This document shows, piece after piece, positions 32,817 to 44,077 of a stretch of DNA of 57,861 nt. The stretch lies in NCBI GenBank assembly GCA_015680685.1, contig MNCI01035311.1, positions 1 through 57,861 on the forward strand, written 5' to 3'. Origin of the DNA: Gnetum montanum (lineage: Eukaryota; Streptophyta; Gnetopsida; Gnetales; Gnetaceae). The position numbers were made by a program, and so were the translations under genes. The notes beneath the pieces were generated by a model, which did no database searches, was not told the origin of the DNA, and worked only from the letters and a program-made list of their open reading frames with translations. Position 1 is the first letter of the stretch; the number at the start of each line of letters is the position of its first letter.

Positions 32817-35800
32817 CTACAATTCAAGAGGTAAAACAACTTTAGAACCATAAATAAGGTTATAAGAATTCATGTCTATTTTCATGTGATAAGTTGTTTT
32901 GTATGCCCATAGTGCATGGACAAGCTGCTCATGCCACTTTTGCTTGTTCTTCTTAAGCATCTTCCTAATTAAGATGATGGTGGCCTTGTTGCTTTCTTTT
33001 GCTTGTCCATTGGCTTGATGGTAGTAAGGTGATGAGAAAGAATGCTTATGCCTAGGTTGTGACAAAAAGTTTTGGTTTCTTGGCTACTAAATTGAGGTTC
33101 GTTATTTGTAACTATGGTCATGGGTAGCTGAAATGAGCTACAATGTTATCTAGGATAAACTTGCAAACTTGTTTAGATGTGGTCTTCCTTAGGGGAATAG
33201 CCTCAACCCACTTGCTGAAGTATTCGATTATGGTGATGATGAAGCTATGTCTTACAAAATATTTAGGCATTATAGGTCCAATGATATCCAACCCCCATCA
33301 TTGAAATGGCCATGTTATCTAGGTTGTATGCAACTCAGTTGGTGATACATGTATCAAGTTTTTATATTGTTGGCATGTGTCACATCACTTAACCTTTTCC
33401 AAATATTCATATTCTAGATGAGGCCAATAGTATCCTAACCATCTAACCTTAGTTTCCATCACTCTAGATGCTATATGTCCTCCATAAACACCCACATGAA
33501 CCTCCTCTAGGATTGTTCTATCTTTGGTTTTACCTAAGAACTTTAGGAGTATACCATCATAAGATCATTGACATAATGTGTTATTACCTACAATGACATA
33601 CTGCTTCAATCGATTGTGTATGAAATCCTTCTAAGAAATAGTCAAGCCTTGTGAGGATTTATCATGCATAAGATAAAATTTGATTTTATCATACCATTCC
33701 TTGGGAGAAGTAGTATGAACTATGTCCACAAAGGTATCCTCAGTGTTCTGTGTAATGGAAGTAGCACAATCCATGGTTAAGGTGGAAAAATTTCTAAACA
33801 CATCTAGTGGCACACTAAGAGCTAATATTGTAGTTGATCATATATGAAGTTTTCATTTCTAGGTATGTGTTGGACATCAACATCTATCAATTATTGTAAT
33901 AACTACTTCCCTAGGTCATAGTAAGGTTGCAAGTTCTTAGCTTTGAATTCATAGACTTTGGTTGCTTGGTTAACCATGAGTTTTGAATCACCTTTGATGG
34001 CTAGGAATTAATTCCTAGTCATGAGCTACCATTATTCCTTTGATCAAACCCTCATATTCTACTATGTTTTTGATACATAGGAACCTAGAATGATAGGTAA
34101 AGGGTCATATCTCACCAAATGGGAACGTTACAATGGTAGAAACACTAGTTCCATGGGCAGTTGAAGCTCCATCAAAGTTCATGACTACCTCATAACCCTC
34201 GAGCACTTGGCTAACTATGTTAATGTTCTTGTTAGGGAACTCTGGATCTATGTCTTCTTGGTCAACAATAGGTGAAACTATGAGTTACATGGCTATAGAT
34301 TGACCTTTTGTTGAGGATTAAGATATGTAATGGAGGTCAAACTTTGTGGTTATGGCTTTCTATCAAGCTATATAGCTATTTTTGTAGATGTTGGCCATTA
34401 TGACTCTAAGTATGTTATCCTTGAAAATTATGTTGACTTGGCTTCTAAAGAGGAAGTGTCTCCATTTCTTCAAAGAGAAGACTAGTGAAAGACAATACTT
34501 CTCCACTTTAGTGTATCAGGTCTTGTGGGTAATTAATGTATGGCTAAGGTAGTATACAAGCATTTCTACTTTGTCATCATGTTTTTGATAGAGTAGAGAG
34601 GCAATGGATGTATTAGAGATGGCAAGATAAATGTAAAATGGTTTACCCTCTTGTAGAGGATGGACTATCAGTATTTGTGTCAAATCTTGCTTAAGGTTTT
34701 GAAAGGCCTCTTGGCATTGAGCCATCGAGTCATAGTGAACTCCTTTCTTAAGAAAGTGTTGCATGGGCTGTAACATATCCATAAGCCTAACAATAAATCT
34801 ATGAATAAACTATAATCTACCTTGTAATCCCTAAATATCTTTAAGGTTGGTAGGTGTTGCTAATTTTGATATGGCCTTAACCTTATCAAGATCTATGTGT
34901 ATCCCTACTTCAGAGACTACAAAGTTAAGCATCTTATTGGTCTTTACACCAAAGACATACTTCTTAGGATTGATCCTAAGCTCATATTTGAGACATCATT
35001 TAAGCACAAGATCTAGGTCATTAGCATGATCATAGGCTATCTTAGGCTTCATGGCTATGTCATCTACGTAATCATCAAGCAAACCTAACATGAAATCCTA
35101 AAGATATAGGTCATGGCTCTTTGGTATGTCACTACAACATTCTTAAGGCCAAAGAGCATCATGGTATAACAAAAAGAACCCCATGGGATCATAAAGGTCA
35201 TGCTATGTTGGTGCTCTGGGTTGATCCTAATTTGGTTATACCCCAAGAATCAATCCATAGAGGACAATAAGGCATGTCTGGCTATTGTATCGATAAGTTG
35301 ATTAATACTAGGAAAAGGGAAGTCATCCTTGATAGTTGCTTATTTAGGTTTCAAAAATCAATGCAAATATGCATACTCCCATTTTTCTTAGGGACTAACA
35401 CTATGTTGGATGCCCATTCTACATAATCAACAACCAAAATGAAACTTGCTTGGTAGAGCTTTGAGATTTCATCGTGAGCTACCAAGGCCAAATCAGGTCT
35501 AAAATTGCACACTTTTTGCTTAACTGGTTGAATGCTAGGGTCTAGTATGATGTTGTGTTGGACTAGATGAGGTCTAGGCCTAGTATATCTTCATATGACT
35601 AGGCAAATGCCTTAAATGTTACTTTATAAGATCTTGGTAATGTCTTGAGCACATTGAGGCTTCAGTAAGGAAGTTAGTTTAAGGGTTTTCTCCTCACCAC
35701 TATGTGTTATGATAGGAACCTCAACTAGAAAGTCTTTGATTATGTCTCTTGCTTTTAAGTTAATGGTTTTGACAAGGTTTCTAAGCCATTATAAAGGTTT

Positions 35801-35830
35801 CTCTATCAATACTATGTGGTCTACAAGACT
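32817..35830 (-). pseudogene. pol of Tat element C (RT, RNase H, aRNase H, integrase)
   Basis: Linker (35830-35400) with ARDIIKDFLVEVPIITH, parallel to ARDVIEDPLIKIPVITS of element A. RT (35390-34830) with active site YVDD intact near 35060. First RNase H (34782-34350) with LVYYLSHTLITHKT. Second RNase H (about 34200-33840) with IKGDSKLMVNQATKVYEF and NLQPYYDL. Integrase core (33310-32817): GLDIIGPI keeps the first Asp, but the second reads TNNEPQF (Asp to Asn) and the third is QANGQAKESNK, where the Glu is Lys. Many stops and frameshifts; the element is dead at least for integration. Confidence 0.82.
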
Positions 35831-36187
35831 CGCAAGCTTAAGATCTCTACTCTATCAAAAATGCTTGTATCATGATGATGATGAAGGATTCGATACACCA
35901 TTTAATATCATCGTGATGTCCATGTAGATACAAAGGCAAACTAAATTGCTTCTAGGTACTCATACTTTGATCTTACATGCCAACCAAAATCATATTAAGT
36001 GACACCTATTTAAAAATGAATAAATAATGTTAAAAATGCCATAAAACACATGTAAATTGAATGTAATCAAGGCCATCCAAGGTCATCACTGAGATAAGGT
36101 TAATTCAACAAAGTGCAATAGAGGAAAATAAAGATCACATAAAGGTTAAGAAAGGTAAAGTATAAGGCTACAAATGGTTAATAAAGG

Positions 36188-36580
36188 CCATAATTTTACT
36201 AGTTTAAGGCCTTAGCAGGCCATGTTAACAGTTTATAGTCTTGGTGGACTGTGATGCTAGTTTAAGGCCTTAGCGGTCTATGGTGATATGGTGTCAAATA
36301 GTGGTCAAGGAAGGTCATACCCCACTATTGATACCATTTAATGGCCAAATAATGAAAAAAAAAAAGCTATGATAGAGCAAATAAAGAACACATATGGCTG
36401 TATAAAGGCCATAGAAGGTTAACAATTTTAACAAGGCAACATAAGCCCAAAACCAAGCCAAAACATTATGTAATAAGGTAAAAATCAAGAAAAATAGGTT
36501 ATATATGATAAAATTTGATTAATATAGCTAACACTAGTTAAGGTTTTTCTAGTTTTAGGCCTTAACAGGCCATGTTTTGA
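36188..36580 (-). repeat. TTTAAGGCC motif cluster upstream of pol in element C
   Basis: Copies of AGTTTAAGGCCTTAGCRG, AGTTTATAGTCTTGGTGG and AGTTTTAGGCCTTAACAGG lie near 36198, 36226, 36255 and 36550; another is at 32731-32755 after the integrase. They are the same motif family as in elements A and B. From 35840 to 36187 there is no gene. Confidence 0.6.
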
Positions 36581-36659
36581 GGCTACAAGGCTATTACATA
36601 AGTTTAGCCATTAATCAAGGTTGTTTGAACCCAAATATTAATTGTTTTGAGGCTTTCAT

Positions 36660-39310
36660 GCTGGACTCAGTGTGGAAACATGGATCCTTAGTGTAGAAAC
36701 CAAGGAAAATAGGTTTTAGGATGCTCAAAGGTCCAAAATTCAGGTTCCAAGACCTTCCCAAGGTAGCATAGGATCATATCCATCACAATTGCACACTCTG
36801 GAGGTCTGTAGAGGCCAAAAAGAAAGTTTTGAAGCCTTCCTCCATTCTTTCCATGCTATCCTGCATGGAAAAGAGGGTATTCAATATGGAGAACTAGAAT
36901 TAATGCAAAAATAAGGTTAAACATGATCAAATAGGTAGCTACAGTCTATATTTAGAACTTATGCATCTCTCAACTTTGTTTTGAGGTAATTTTGAGTGTC
37001 AAGATGTGTCAAAATGGCTTCCCCACCATTTTTCCATGCTAAGCATAGTATCCTTAGTGTGGAAAACTAGGGGGACACTTGTCTTATTAATTTAGAGGGA
37101 TTTAGAATCACTTTAACCATGTTTCTAGGTCCCTAGGGCTATAGGCTTCAATTTTGCAAGTTTCTAGCTTATTTCGGGCATGTTTGAAGGTTGTTTAAGG
37201 GTACTTAAGGTCTTCCCTAGTTTTTTCCATGCTAGGGAAGTTACTCCAGAATGGAAGAATGAGGAGAATGGGTTCTAGAGGTTGAAATGAGGTCAAAGAA
37301 GCAAACATTTTAGGCTATGAGGTCCTACGCTTCTCTTGTGTAGATCTTAAGCTTTTGGGAGTGTCATCATATGACTGAAAGTGCAAAAGTAGCCTTTCTT
37401 CCTTATTTCCACACTAGGGAAGTTACTCTAGCATGGAAGAAGGAAGAATCTTAGATCTAGATTGGTTTAGATCACAAATGATCATGCATGTTACCTTCTA
37501 GAGTTGCTAAATTTTGATCATGCATGTCATTTAATGTTATTCTAAGGTGTTTAGGAGCCCCAAAAAAGCCCTCCTTTAAGTTTCCATGATGGAGATACTA
37601 TCCTTAGCATGGAAAAAGGGATTTACCAGTGTGGAAGAACTATGCATCTCAAATATAGGCCAATTTTAAGCTGAATTAACTGTGGATGTTAGCCTTTGGG
37701 GCTCCTAGGGTCGATGACTAGGATTCCGTGTCAAATTTTGGAAAATTTGAGAATTTCTAAGTATTTTTTTGACTTCCCCCATTTTTTCCATGTTGGGACT
37801 TGGATGTTGAATGTGGAAAACTAGGGGGAATCATTTTTGTCATTTTGACATTAGTTTCTTAAAGTTTGAAAGCTCTAAACAATGCTAACAAAGTCCTAGA
37901 GTGCATGCATGTTTAATTAATGTTGTTATGAAGTAGTTATGGACTCCAAATGGGTTTTTACCTTAATTCCATGGTGTGAAGAATGGAGGGGAAGATTCCC
38001 AGTGTGGAGGCACCATAAAACTCAAATCTAGCCTAGTTTTGGGTTCAATTGACTATGCATGTTAGCCCTCAGGACTGTCGGGGTTGAAGACTAGGGTTTG
38101 GGATCAAAAATAGTTAGTTTATTGGTTTTACAAGTGGTTTTTTTAATCTTTCCCCTCTTTTTCCACATTTGGGATAGTATGCCTACCATGGAAAATTTGG
38201 GGGAAATAGATTTTTATACTTTTGCTTCGTTTTTTATCATGCATGTAGGTCCCTGAGGTTGTTAGTGATGATGGTTAATGCCTGTTGTTAAAAGTTTGTT
38301 TTTTTATGGCTTATGAGTGATTTTTGGGCTTCCCCCCTTTTTTCCACAATAGGGAATCCATTCTTAGAATGGAAAATTTTGGGAAAATATTTTTGACTAT
38401 TCATCGTCACTTTTAGTCATGCATACAGGCTTTTGAGATTGCTAGTGTTGATTGCTGACATCTAATGTCAAAATTTGATTATTTCAAGGGTCATTAAGTA
38501 AATTTTGAGCTTCCTACCTTTTTTCCATGTTGTATCGTTCATGCTTAGCATGGAAAATTGGTAGAAAATATTTTTAACCATTTGTGGCCACTTTCAATCA
38601 TGCATGTAAGCTTCTAAGGTTGCTAGTATTGATTGATGATACTTGATGTAAAAATTTGGCTATTTCAAGGGTAATTAGGTAATTTTTGACTGTATCCATT
38701 TTTTCCAAATTAGGGCTTTCATGATCAGCAAGGAAAATTTTGGAAAAATATTTTTGGCTCATTTATGATTAATTTCGCTATGCATGAGTGTTCACAGGGT
38801 TGCTGATGTTGGCCATCAGTGCCTAAGGATAATATCTAGTAATTTTGAAGGCTATGAGGGGGTTTTCAGGATTTTTCATTTTTTTTCATGTTGAGGGTGG
38901 AAAGCTTAGTGTGGAAGAGGTCCATCTTAGTCAAGAAAGTCAGATCTAGGCCAAATTGATAGTTGATCAACCATGCATGTTAACCTCTAGGGTTGTCAAT
39001 GTCGATGTTCAATGTTAGGTGTCAAGATTTGATAATTTGGATGCTTCTAAGTACTAAGCATGGTGGCCCTAGTGTGGATAAGAAGGGGATTAAATTTTTG
39101 TACCATATTTAACCACTTTTGAGGCTTTTGGAAGCTCTAGAGGGTTTTGGTAGGGTCTAGGGGTCAGTGGGCATTAAGAAATGGTCATTAGGTCATCAAT
39201 TTAGGTCATTTTTGGCTTCCCCCTATTTATCCACGTTGAGGGTGAGATTCTCAGCATGGAATAAGCTTTCCCTAGTGTGGAAAACACCAAACCCTGGATT
39301 TCAACTAGTT
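36660..39310. repeat. tandem array of about 14 units, period about 182 bp, with a hairpin in each
   Basis: Each unit has CTTCCCCC-TTTTTTCCATGYTRGGG, then about 20 bases, then TTAGCATGGAAAA-TTGGGGGAAA, so that TTTTCCATGCTA and TAGCATGGAAAA can pair. The rest of the unit has CATGCATGTAGGC and GGTTGCTAGTGTTGAT. Unit starts lie near 36848, 37030, 37221, 37406, 37580, 37786, 37965, 38155, 38336, 38518, 38697, 38878, 39055 and 39224. Units are strongly diverged. No coding sequence. Confidence 0.85.
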
Positions 39311-39399
39311 TTGACTAATTTTGACTAAGGTTGGTGCGGTTTCAAGGCTGTTGCAGATGCTTGGAGGGGTTCTTGGTATAATGGCTCATATTTATATAA

Positions 39400-39950
39400 T
39401 TGAAGGTTATGTATTTGTGGAATTTATTTAAGCTTTCCAATGGCTATTTTCTCATTTAATTTGACCTTGAAATAAGGATGTTATGGATATTTTCCTAACA
39501 TTGCATAGTTAGGTTATTTGTGTCACTTTTGTAATTTCATGTAGATTTGTGAATTTTTTATAAGGAAATGGAAAAGGATTTAGCAATTTTCTATTTATGG
39601 TGGAATAGGCTTTGGCTTCAGCTTTCCAATAGAGGTGGAATTACTTTGATTAAACTTAAAACAAATTTTCTATGAGATTTTTTATTAACCATGTGTAGTA
39701 AGAGTGCTTGTGTCATTTTTAGATTGTTGTCCAAATTGACAAATTTTTCCTAAATAAACAACAAAGGTTTTGAATTTTTTCTAAGCATGGGTGCATAGGG
39801 ATCAATTTAAGATTTCAAAAAATGGTGTAATCACTCTATTTAGATTTCAAACAAAATTTTTTATGAATTTTTTATCTATGGTTGTGTGAATCAAGGCAAA
39901 AATCATGGTTGTAGTACATTAACCATTTGGAAATAGAAGTGGTTGATATG
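39400..39950. repeat. second tandem array, about 190-bp units
   Basis: Three diverged units near 39430, 39620 and 39810 share AGCTTTCCAAT-RG or AGATTTCAAA, then TTTCTATGA-TTTTTTAT, then GTGTCA-TTTT. It is next to the previous array but of different sequence. No gene. Confidence 0.5.
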
Positions 39951-40074
39951 TACAACTATGTTTTTCTTTTGTGAACATGTAAAAATAATTCTTAATTTTA
40001 ATTTTTTAAGGAGTAAAAGCTTTTTCTATTTTTAGCAAGCTTTTACTATGGCTGCATGGATTTTTCTAAGTTTA

Positions 40075-40290
40075 TTATGCTTTTTCTAAGTTTGTGTATA
40101 GCTTAGATGATTTTTCCAAATTTATGCATTCTTTGCATAATTTAGATGTTTCTTCTAAACTTATGCTTTCTTTTTCTAAATTTATGCATAATGTAGTTTC
40201 CATTTTCTAAATTTATGCATAACTTACATGTTTCTTTCCAAATTTATGCATAACTTAGATGATTTTTCTAAATTTATGCATAAGTTAGGC
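40075..40290. repeat. third tandem array, about 40-bp units
   Basis: The phrase TTTTCTAAATTTATGCATAA followed by CTTAGATG is repeated about six times with small changes. Confidence 0.75.
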
Positions 40291-40334
40291 TAAGAATTAG
40301 TTTTAGCTATAATTTTTTGGCTATAAAAGCTATA

Positions 40335-40760
40335 AAATATGGTAATAATGCTTTCATGGAATTTATTAAGCTAATTTAGATAAAAATCTAAGAGCTTTTT
40401 ACAAAGGCTAATTTCACCTCTGACTTACGAAATTTTTGCTAAATTTGTTAAGAAATTCCAATTGGTCATGATGTAAGGTTATGCAAGGTTGTAATAATGT
40501 TTTCTTGTGAAATTACTTAGACTAATTTAGGTAAACACCTTAGAGATTTTTATAGAGGATAATTTCACCTCTGACTAGATGTTTTGTCTAAATTTGCTAA
40601 GTAACTCTAATAAGTCATAATGTTTTTGCTTTGAAAAGTTGTAATAATGCAACTTTTTTTTTGGAATTTCTTAAGATAATTTAGATAAACACCTTAGAGC
40701 TTTTTACAGAGGTTAGTTTTACCTTCGACTAGAATTACAATCGATCATAATGGTTTTTGT
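40335..40760. repeat. fourth tandem array, about 150-bp units
   Basis: Two full units and one partial share GTAATAATG-CTTTC, CTAATTTAGATAAACACC, TTAGAGCTTTTTACAGAGG and TTTCACCTCTGACT. It ends right before the first recognised exon of the antisense gene. CTATAAAAGC at 40321-40330 could be that gene's TATA box, but this is weak. Confidence 0.65.
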
Positions 40761-40776
40761 GCTTTACTTCATGTAG

Positions 40777-43700
40777 GGTCATTTTAAGGCCTGTCCTCAT
40801 CAGAGTTGAGTTGGTTGGTATCTTGTGCTACATTGGTCATCCCAAGACCAACACCCAACCACATGACATGCCTTTTGAAAAACTCTCATTGTGGTTCCAG
40901 CCTAAGACAAGGGACTTCCTTACCTACCTTCCTTAGAAACTTTAGTGTGATGCTATGGTCACACTTGTCCATGGATGTAGCCAGGGTTGTTGTGGAGAAC
41001 CCTATTAGCTTAGGCATCTAGCCTAATTTCCAAATACATTACTGACAAGCCACTTCATAAGAAAATAGGGGGATAAAAAATGCCATAATTCCATATTATC
41101 TTAGAGAGATCTAGATAATGCCATAGTATAGTCAATATAATACTAATAATACTTTGATGGTGGCACATAGAGCCCACACATTATTCCAAAATGTACCTAG
41201 CACCATGTACCATATACAGGGATAAACATGATTATTGTAATGCTTCTATGCTTTTTGATTGATTACCTTCCCTAAATTAATTGGTTTTACAACTTCTTGA
41301 AGGTACAAGGTCAATGATTAGTGTGTGATTGTCAATGATCAAATCTTGGTAGTGGTTCAAACAACTTTAGATGAATTCACCAAATTCCCTAAAATTAGAA
41401 CTACTATGTATCAATAGTTAAGGGGAGACTATGATGAATATACCAATAGGTTTGACCATGTATGCAAAAAGTGTAAGGATGATAGGATAGTACAAAATTA
41501 GTGGGTAGATGATGGTAGCATGGATTAGACCCTTCTAGATGGAACCTCCACACCATAGAAGAAAAAGTAAAGGTGAACATATAGCTTCTAGTGTTTTATG
41601 ACTCTAAGTGTTCTATTACTTTTCTTGGTTATCGAAATTTCTCACATTGATACTAACCTTTGGTCATTGCTTCAAAAGGCCTTCCACCTCAGCTAATGTC
41701 ACTATACCACTTTCATGTTCACATCATGAGGATACCCTCATCCTGAAGTTTAGTGAAGTGACATCAACACAAGAGTGGCTAAAGGGAAAAATGCCTAGAT
41801 ATGTTCAAGAAAACATCCAGCATGTAGGTTTGTTCAATGTATTCATGGCACCTATTCCTTCCATTGCTATTATGGAGATGCTACATGTCATTAACTCCTT
41901 TGATGAGAAGTTTTGTCATTTTAGCACCATCATCTGAGGTGTGAAGGTGAACATGGCAATAGTTTCTAGCCTCTTTCATGACTTGTTTAGTGTCCTTGCT
42001 ATTGGGGCAAAGGTTTCCACTAGGATAGTAAGGGAATCGAGCTATTGTGATGAAGTTATAGAGTGGCTTGGTGCCAATATGGGTGACTCTAAAATTTCAA
42101 TGGATTGCTTCACGAACCCTAATGTAAAGGAATCATATCCTTTATTTAGGTCTCATGAATTTCCAAAATTGCTATTACAAAAGAAGGTTATCTGCCTAGC
42201 ACAAGGATGGACCTTTAAGAAGGTCCTAATGGACGGCATCAAATTCGATTGGGTGGCTACTTTGCCTAATAAGCTTTGAGAGGAGGTCCTTAGGCTTTGA
42301 GTTGATACCTCTACAATAATCCATATGCACATTGCATTTTCTATAGGTTATTTGAAGAGGTTTGTGGAGTTTTCAATGTTGTATAGGAATGGATGATGGA
42401 TTTTCCAAGATCCAAGTTAACTTTCTACGCCTTGGATAAAGCACATTTATCCAATAGTACAGGCACAGAACCGACCAAAGGGGATAGATGATATATTATC
42501 CATCACCACTAAGAATCTTGATGTTAGGTAGTATGAGTCTCTTGATAGTACTGCTGATGATGAGCCCCTCTCATTTCCCACTAGTGTCTAGGATACTAGA
42601 CAATGGTGTATGAAGGCCAAAGGGGTAGCTACGTAGGAACTCAAGAGGCCTATGGAGGAGGTACCCTTAGCATTAGATCCACCTACCTCGAAGAAGCTTA
42701 AGTTTAAGCTTAAGACATCACAACAAGTAGTTGTAGGTATGCTTTGTTTAAATTTGGCTATTTCATGTTCTAAAAGTTTATGGCTACTTTATGTTGTCAT
42801 GTGTTTATTGATTTTCTATGTGCTATGGTTGTAGATAAGCATCAAGCTATAGTAGTTGAAGCTACTACAAAGGCAAACCAAAGGCATGCAAAAGAGGCAC
42901 TCCTAAAGTAACCTATGGTTGAAGGATTTTCCAATGCAAGTATAGATGATTTAGATGCCTTATTTGGTGAGGTGGTACTAGGTATCTTTCCCATCATTAT
43001 CCTAGAGGGCATAGAGGAGAAGCTAGGTATTCCTATGTCTTAATATTTTCATTATATCTCATTGGTTATCTTTGGATATCATCCTAGCCTTTCAATGATT
43101 GGTATGCTTATAGTAGTTCTTGAACCACCAACGCTTGCTCCTGTCCTTAAGTTTTGTGTGAAACCATGGGTAGAGACTCTATACAAAGTGGAGTTCATGT
43201 GTGGAATGGCTAAGGACATCATTGATTAATTGCATTAGGTTGCACTTGAAATAGGTAAGGATTTTATTTTATATGACTTAGTTATGGGCTTTGCTTACAT
43301 TATGGTTATCTTAGGTTATGTTTTATGGTCATATTTTATGCTTTTATAGTGCCTTATATGGAGTGGAACCCCAATAGAGACATGAAGATAGAATCCTTGC
43401 CTCAACTTTCCTTTGATATTTCTAGTGTACTTGTGAAGTTGTATGAGACTACTATTGATTTAGCAATGTTGTGCACAAAAAATTCATGGGAGCTAAAGAG
43501 GTCCAATTAATCCCTATGGGAGGAAGTTGTGGCCTTAAAGAAAAAAACTCAAAGGTAGGAAAATATAATTATAGATCTCTGAGATTGTAAGGCCTTTGTG
43601 GAAGCCCAAGTGGCTAACTCAGGGGAATTATAGACTAAGGAGATCACGTGGGCCTGCTACTGGCATGTTATTCAAGACAAAGTAGTGATCGTATGGGAGA

Positions 43701-43905
43701 TGGTAGAATAACATATGTAGATGAACCTCATCTTCCAAAAGGTTGAAAATTGAAAGGATAACTATGCTTGGGTCTTGGAGTGGGATAAGACATCCTACAA
43801 GTAATAGTATAAGGCTAATCGTGGGGCCTACTTGAAGTGGCTCAAGGAGGAGTTAGTGGAACAGCACAAGAGAGAGTTGCTCATTTAGGGGATCCATGTA
43901 GTTTG
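40777..43905 (+). pseudogene. antisense, multi-exon gene of element C
   Basis: Homologue of 3305-8063; function unknown. The acceptor ATGTAG at 40776 and the exon start GGTCAT match the same junction in element A (ATGCAG, GGTCAT). Shared protein blocks include SVMLWSHLSMDVA against SVIVWSHLSIEIE; LFHDLFSV against LFEDLFSV; YPLFRSHEFPKLLLQKKVI against YPVFHAHAFRKLLSQGKII; CVKPWVETLYKVEFM against CLRPWTETPNKFTFM; and WNPNRDMKIESLPQ against WDPRQAVEINAMPK. Introns at 42737-42834 (98 nt) and 43255-43349 (95 nt) have GT-AG ends and fall where element A has introns of 134 and 102 nt. Exon 1 was not found. Stops at 41938, 42278, 42590 and many in the last exon; the end near 43905 is approximate. Confidence 0.7.
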
Positions 43906-44077
43906 ATGTAATAACATTTCCATGGTATGGGCTCCAATCTAAAACATTAAAAACATAAGAAATAGAAAAATCATTAGGTAAGTCAATATCATAAGCATTT
44001 GGATTGATTTTGGCCCTGATCTAAAATGGACCAATTCTCTTTGATTTGAGCTTGTATATGTGCACATGTTTTTTTCT

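Larger units (their letters stand above)
31060..43905 (-). mobile_element. Tat-type element C with tandem arrays and antisense gene
   Basis: Element orientation is minus. From right to left: antisense gene (40777-43905, plus strand), four tandem arrays (40760-36660), TTAAACT motifs, pol (35830-32817), hairpin, U3 with palindromic words, TATA box, U5. Dual RNase H and close protein similarity tie it to element A. Gag-PR and the 5' LTR are missing; element E abuts on the right. Confidence 0.65.

Noticed and set aside
39400-40760. Possible centromeric satellite or origin
   Set aside because: Arrays are short, differ in sequence and lie within element C between motif cluster and antisense gene; element-internal tandem repeats explain them.
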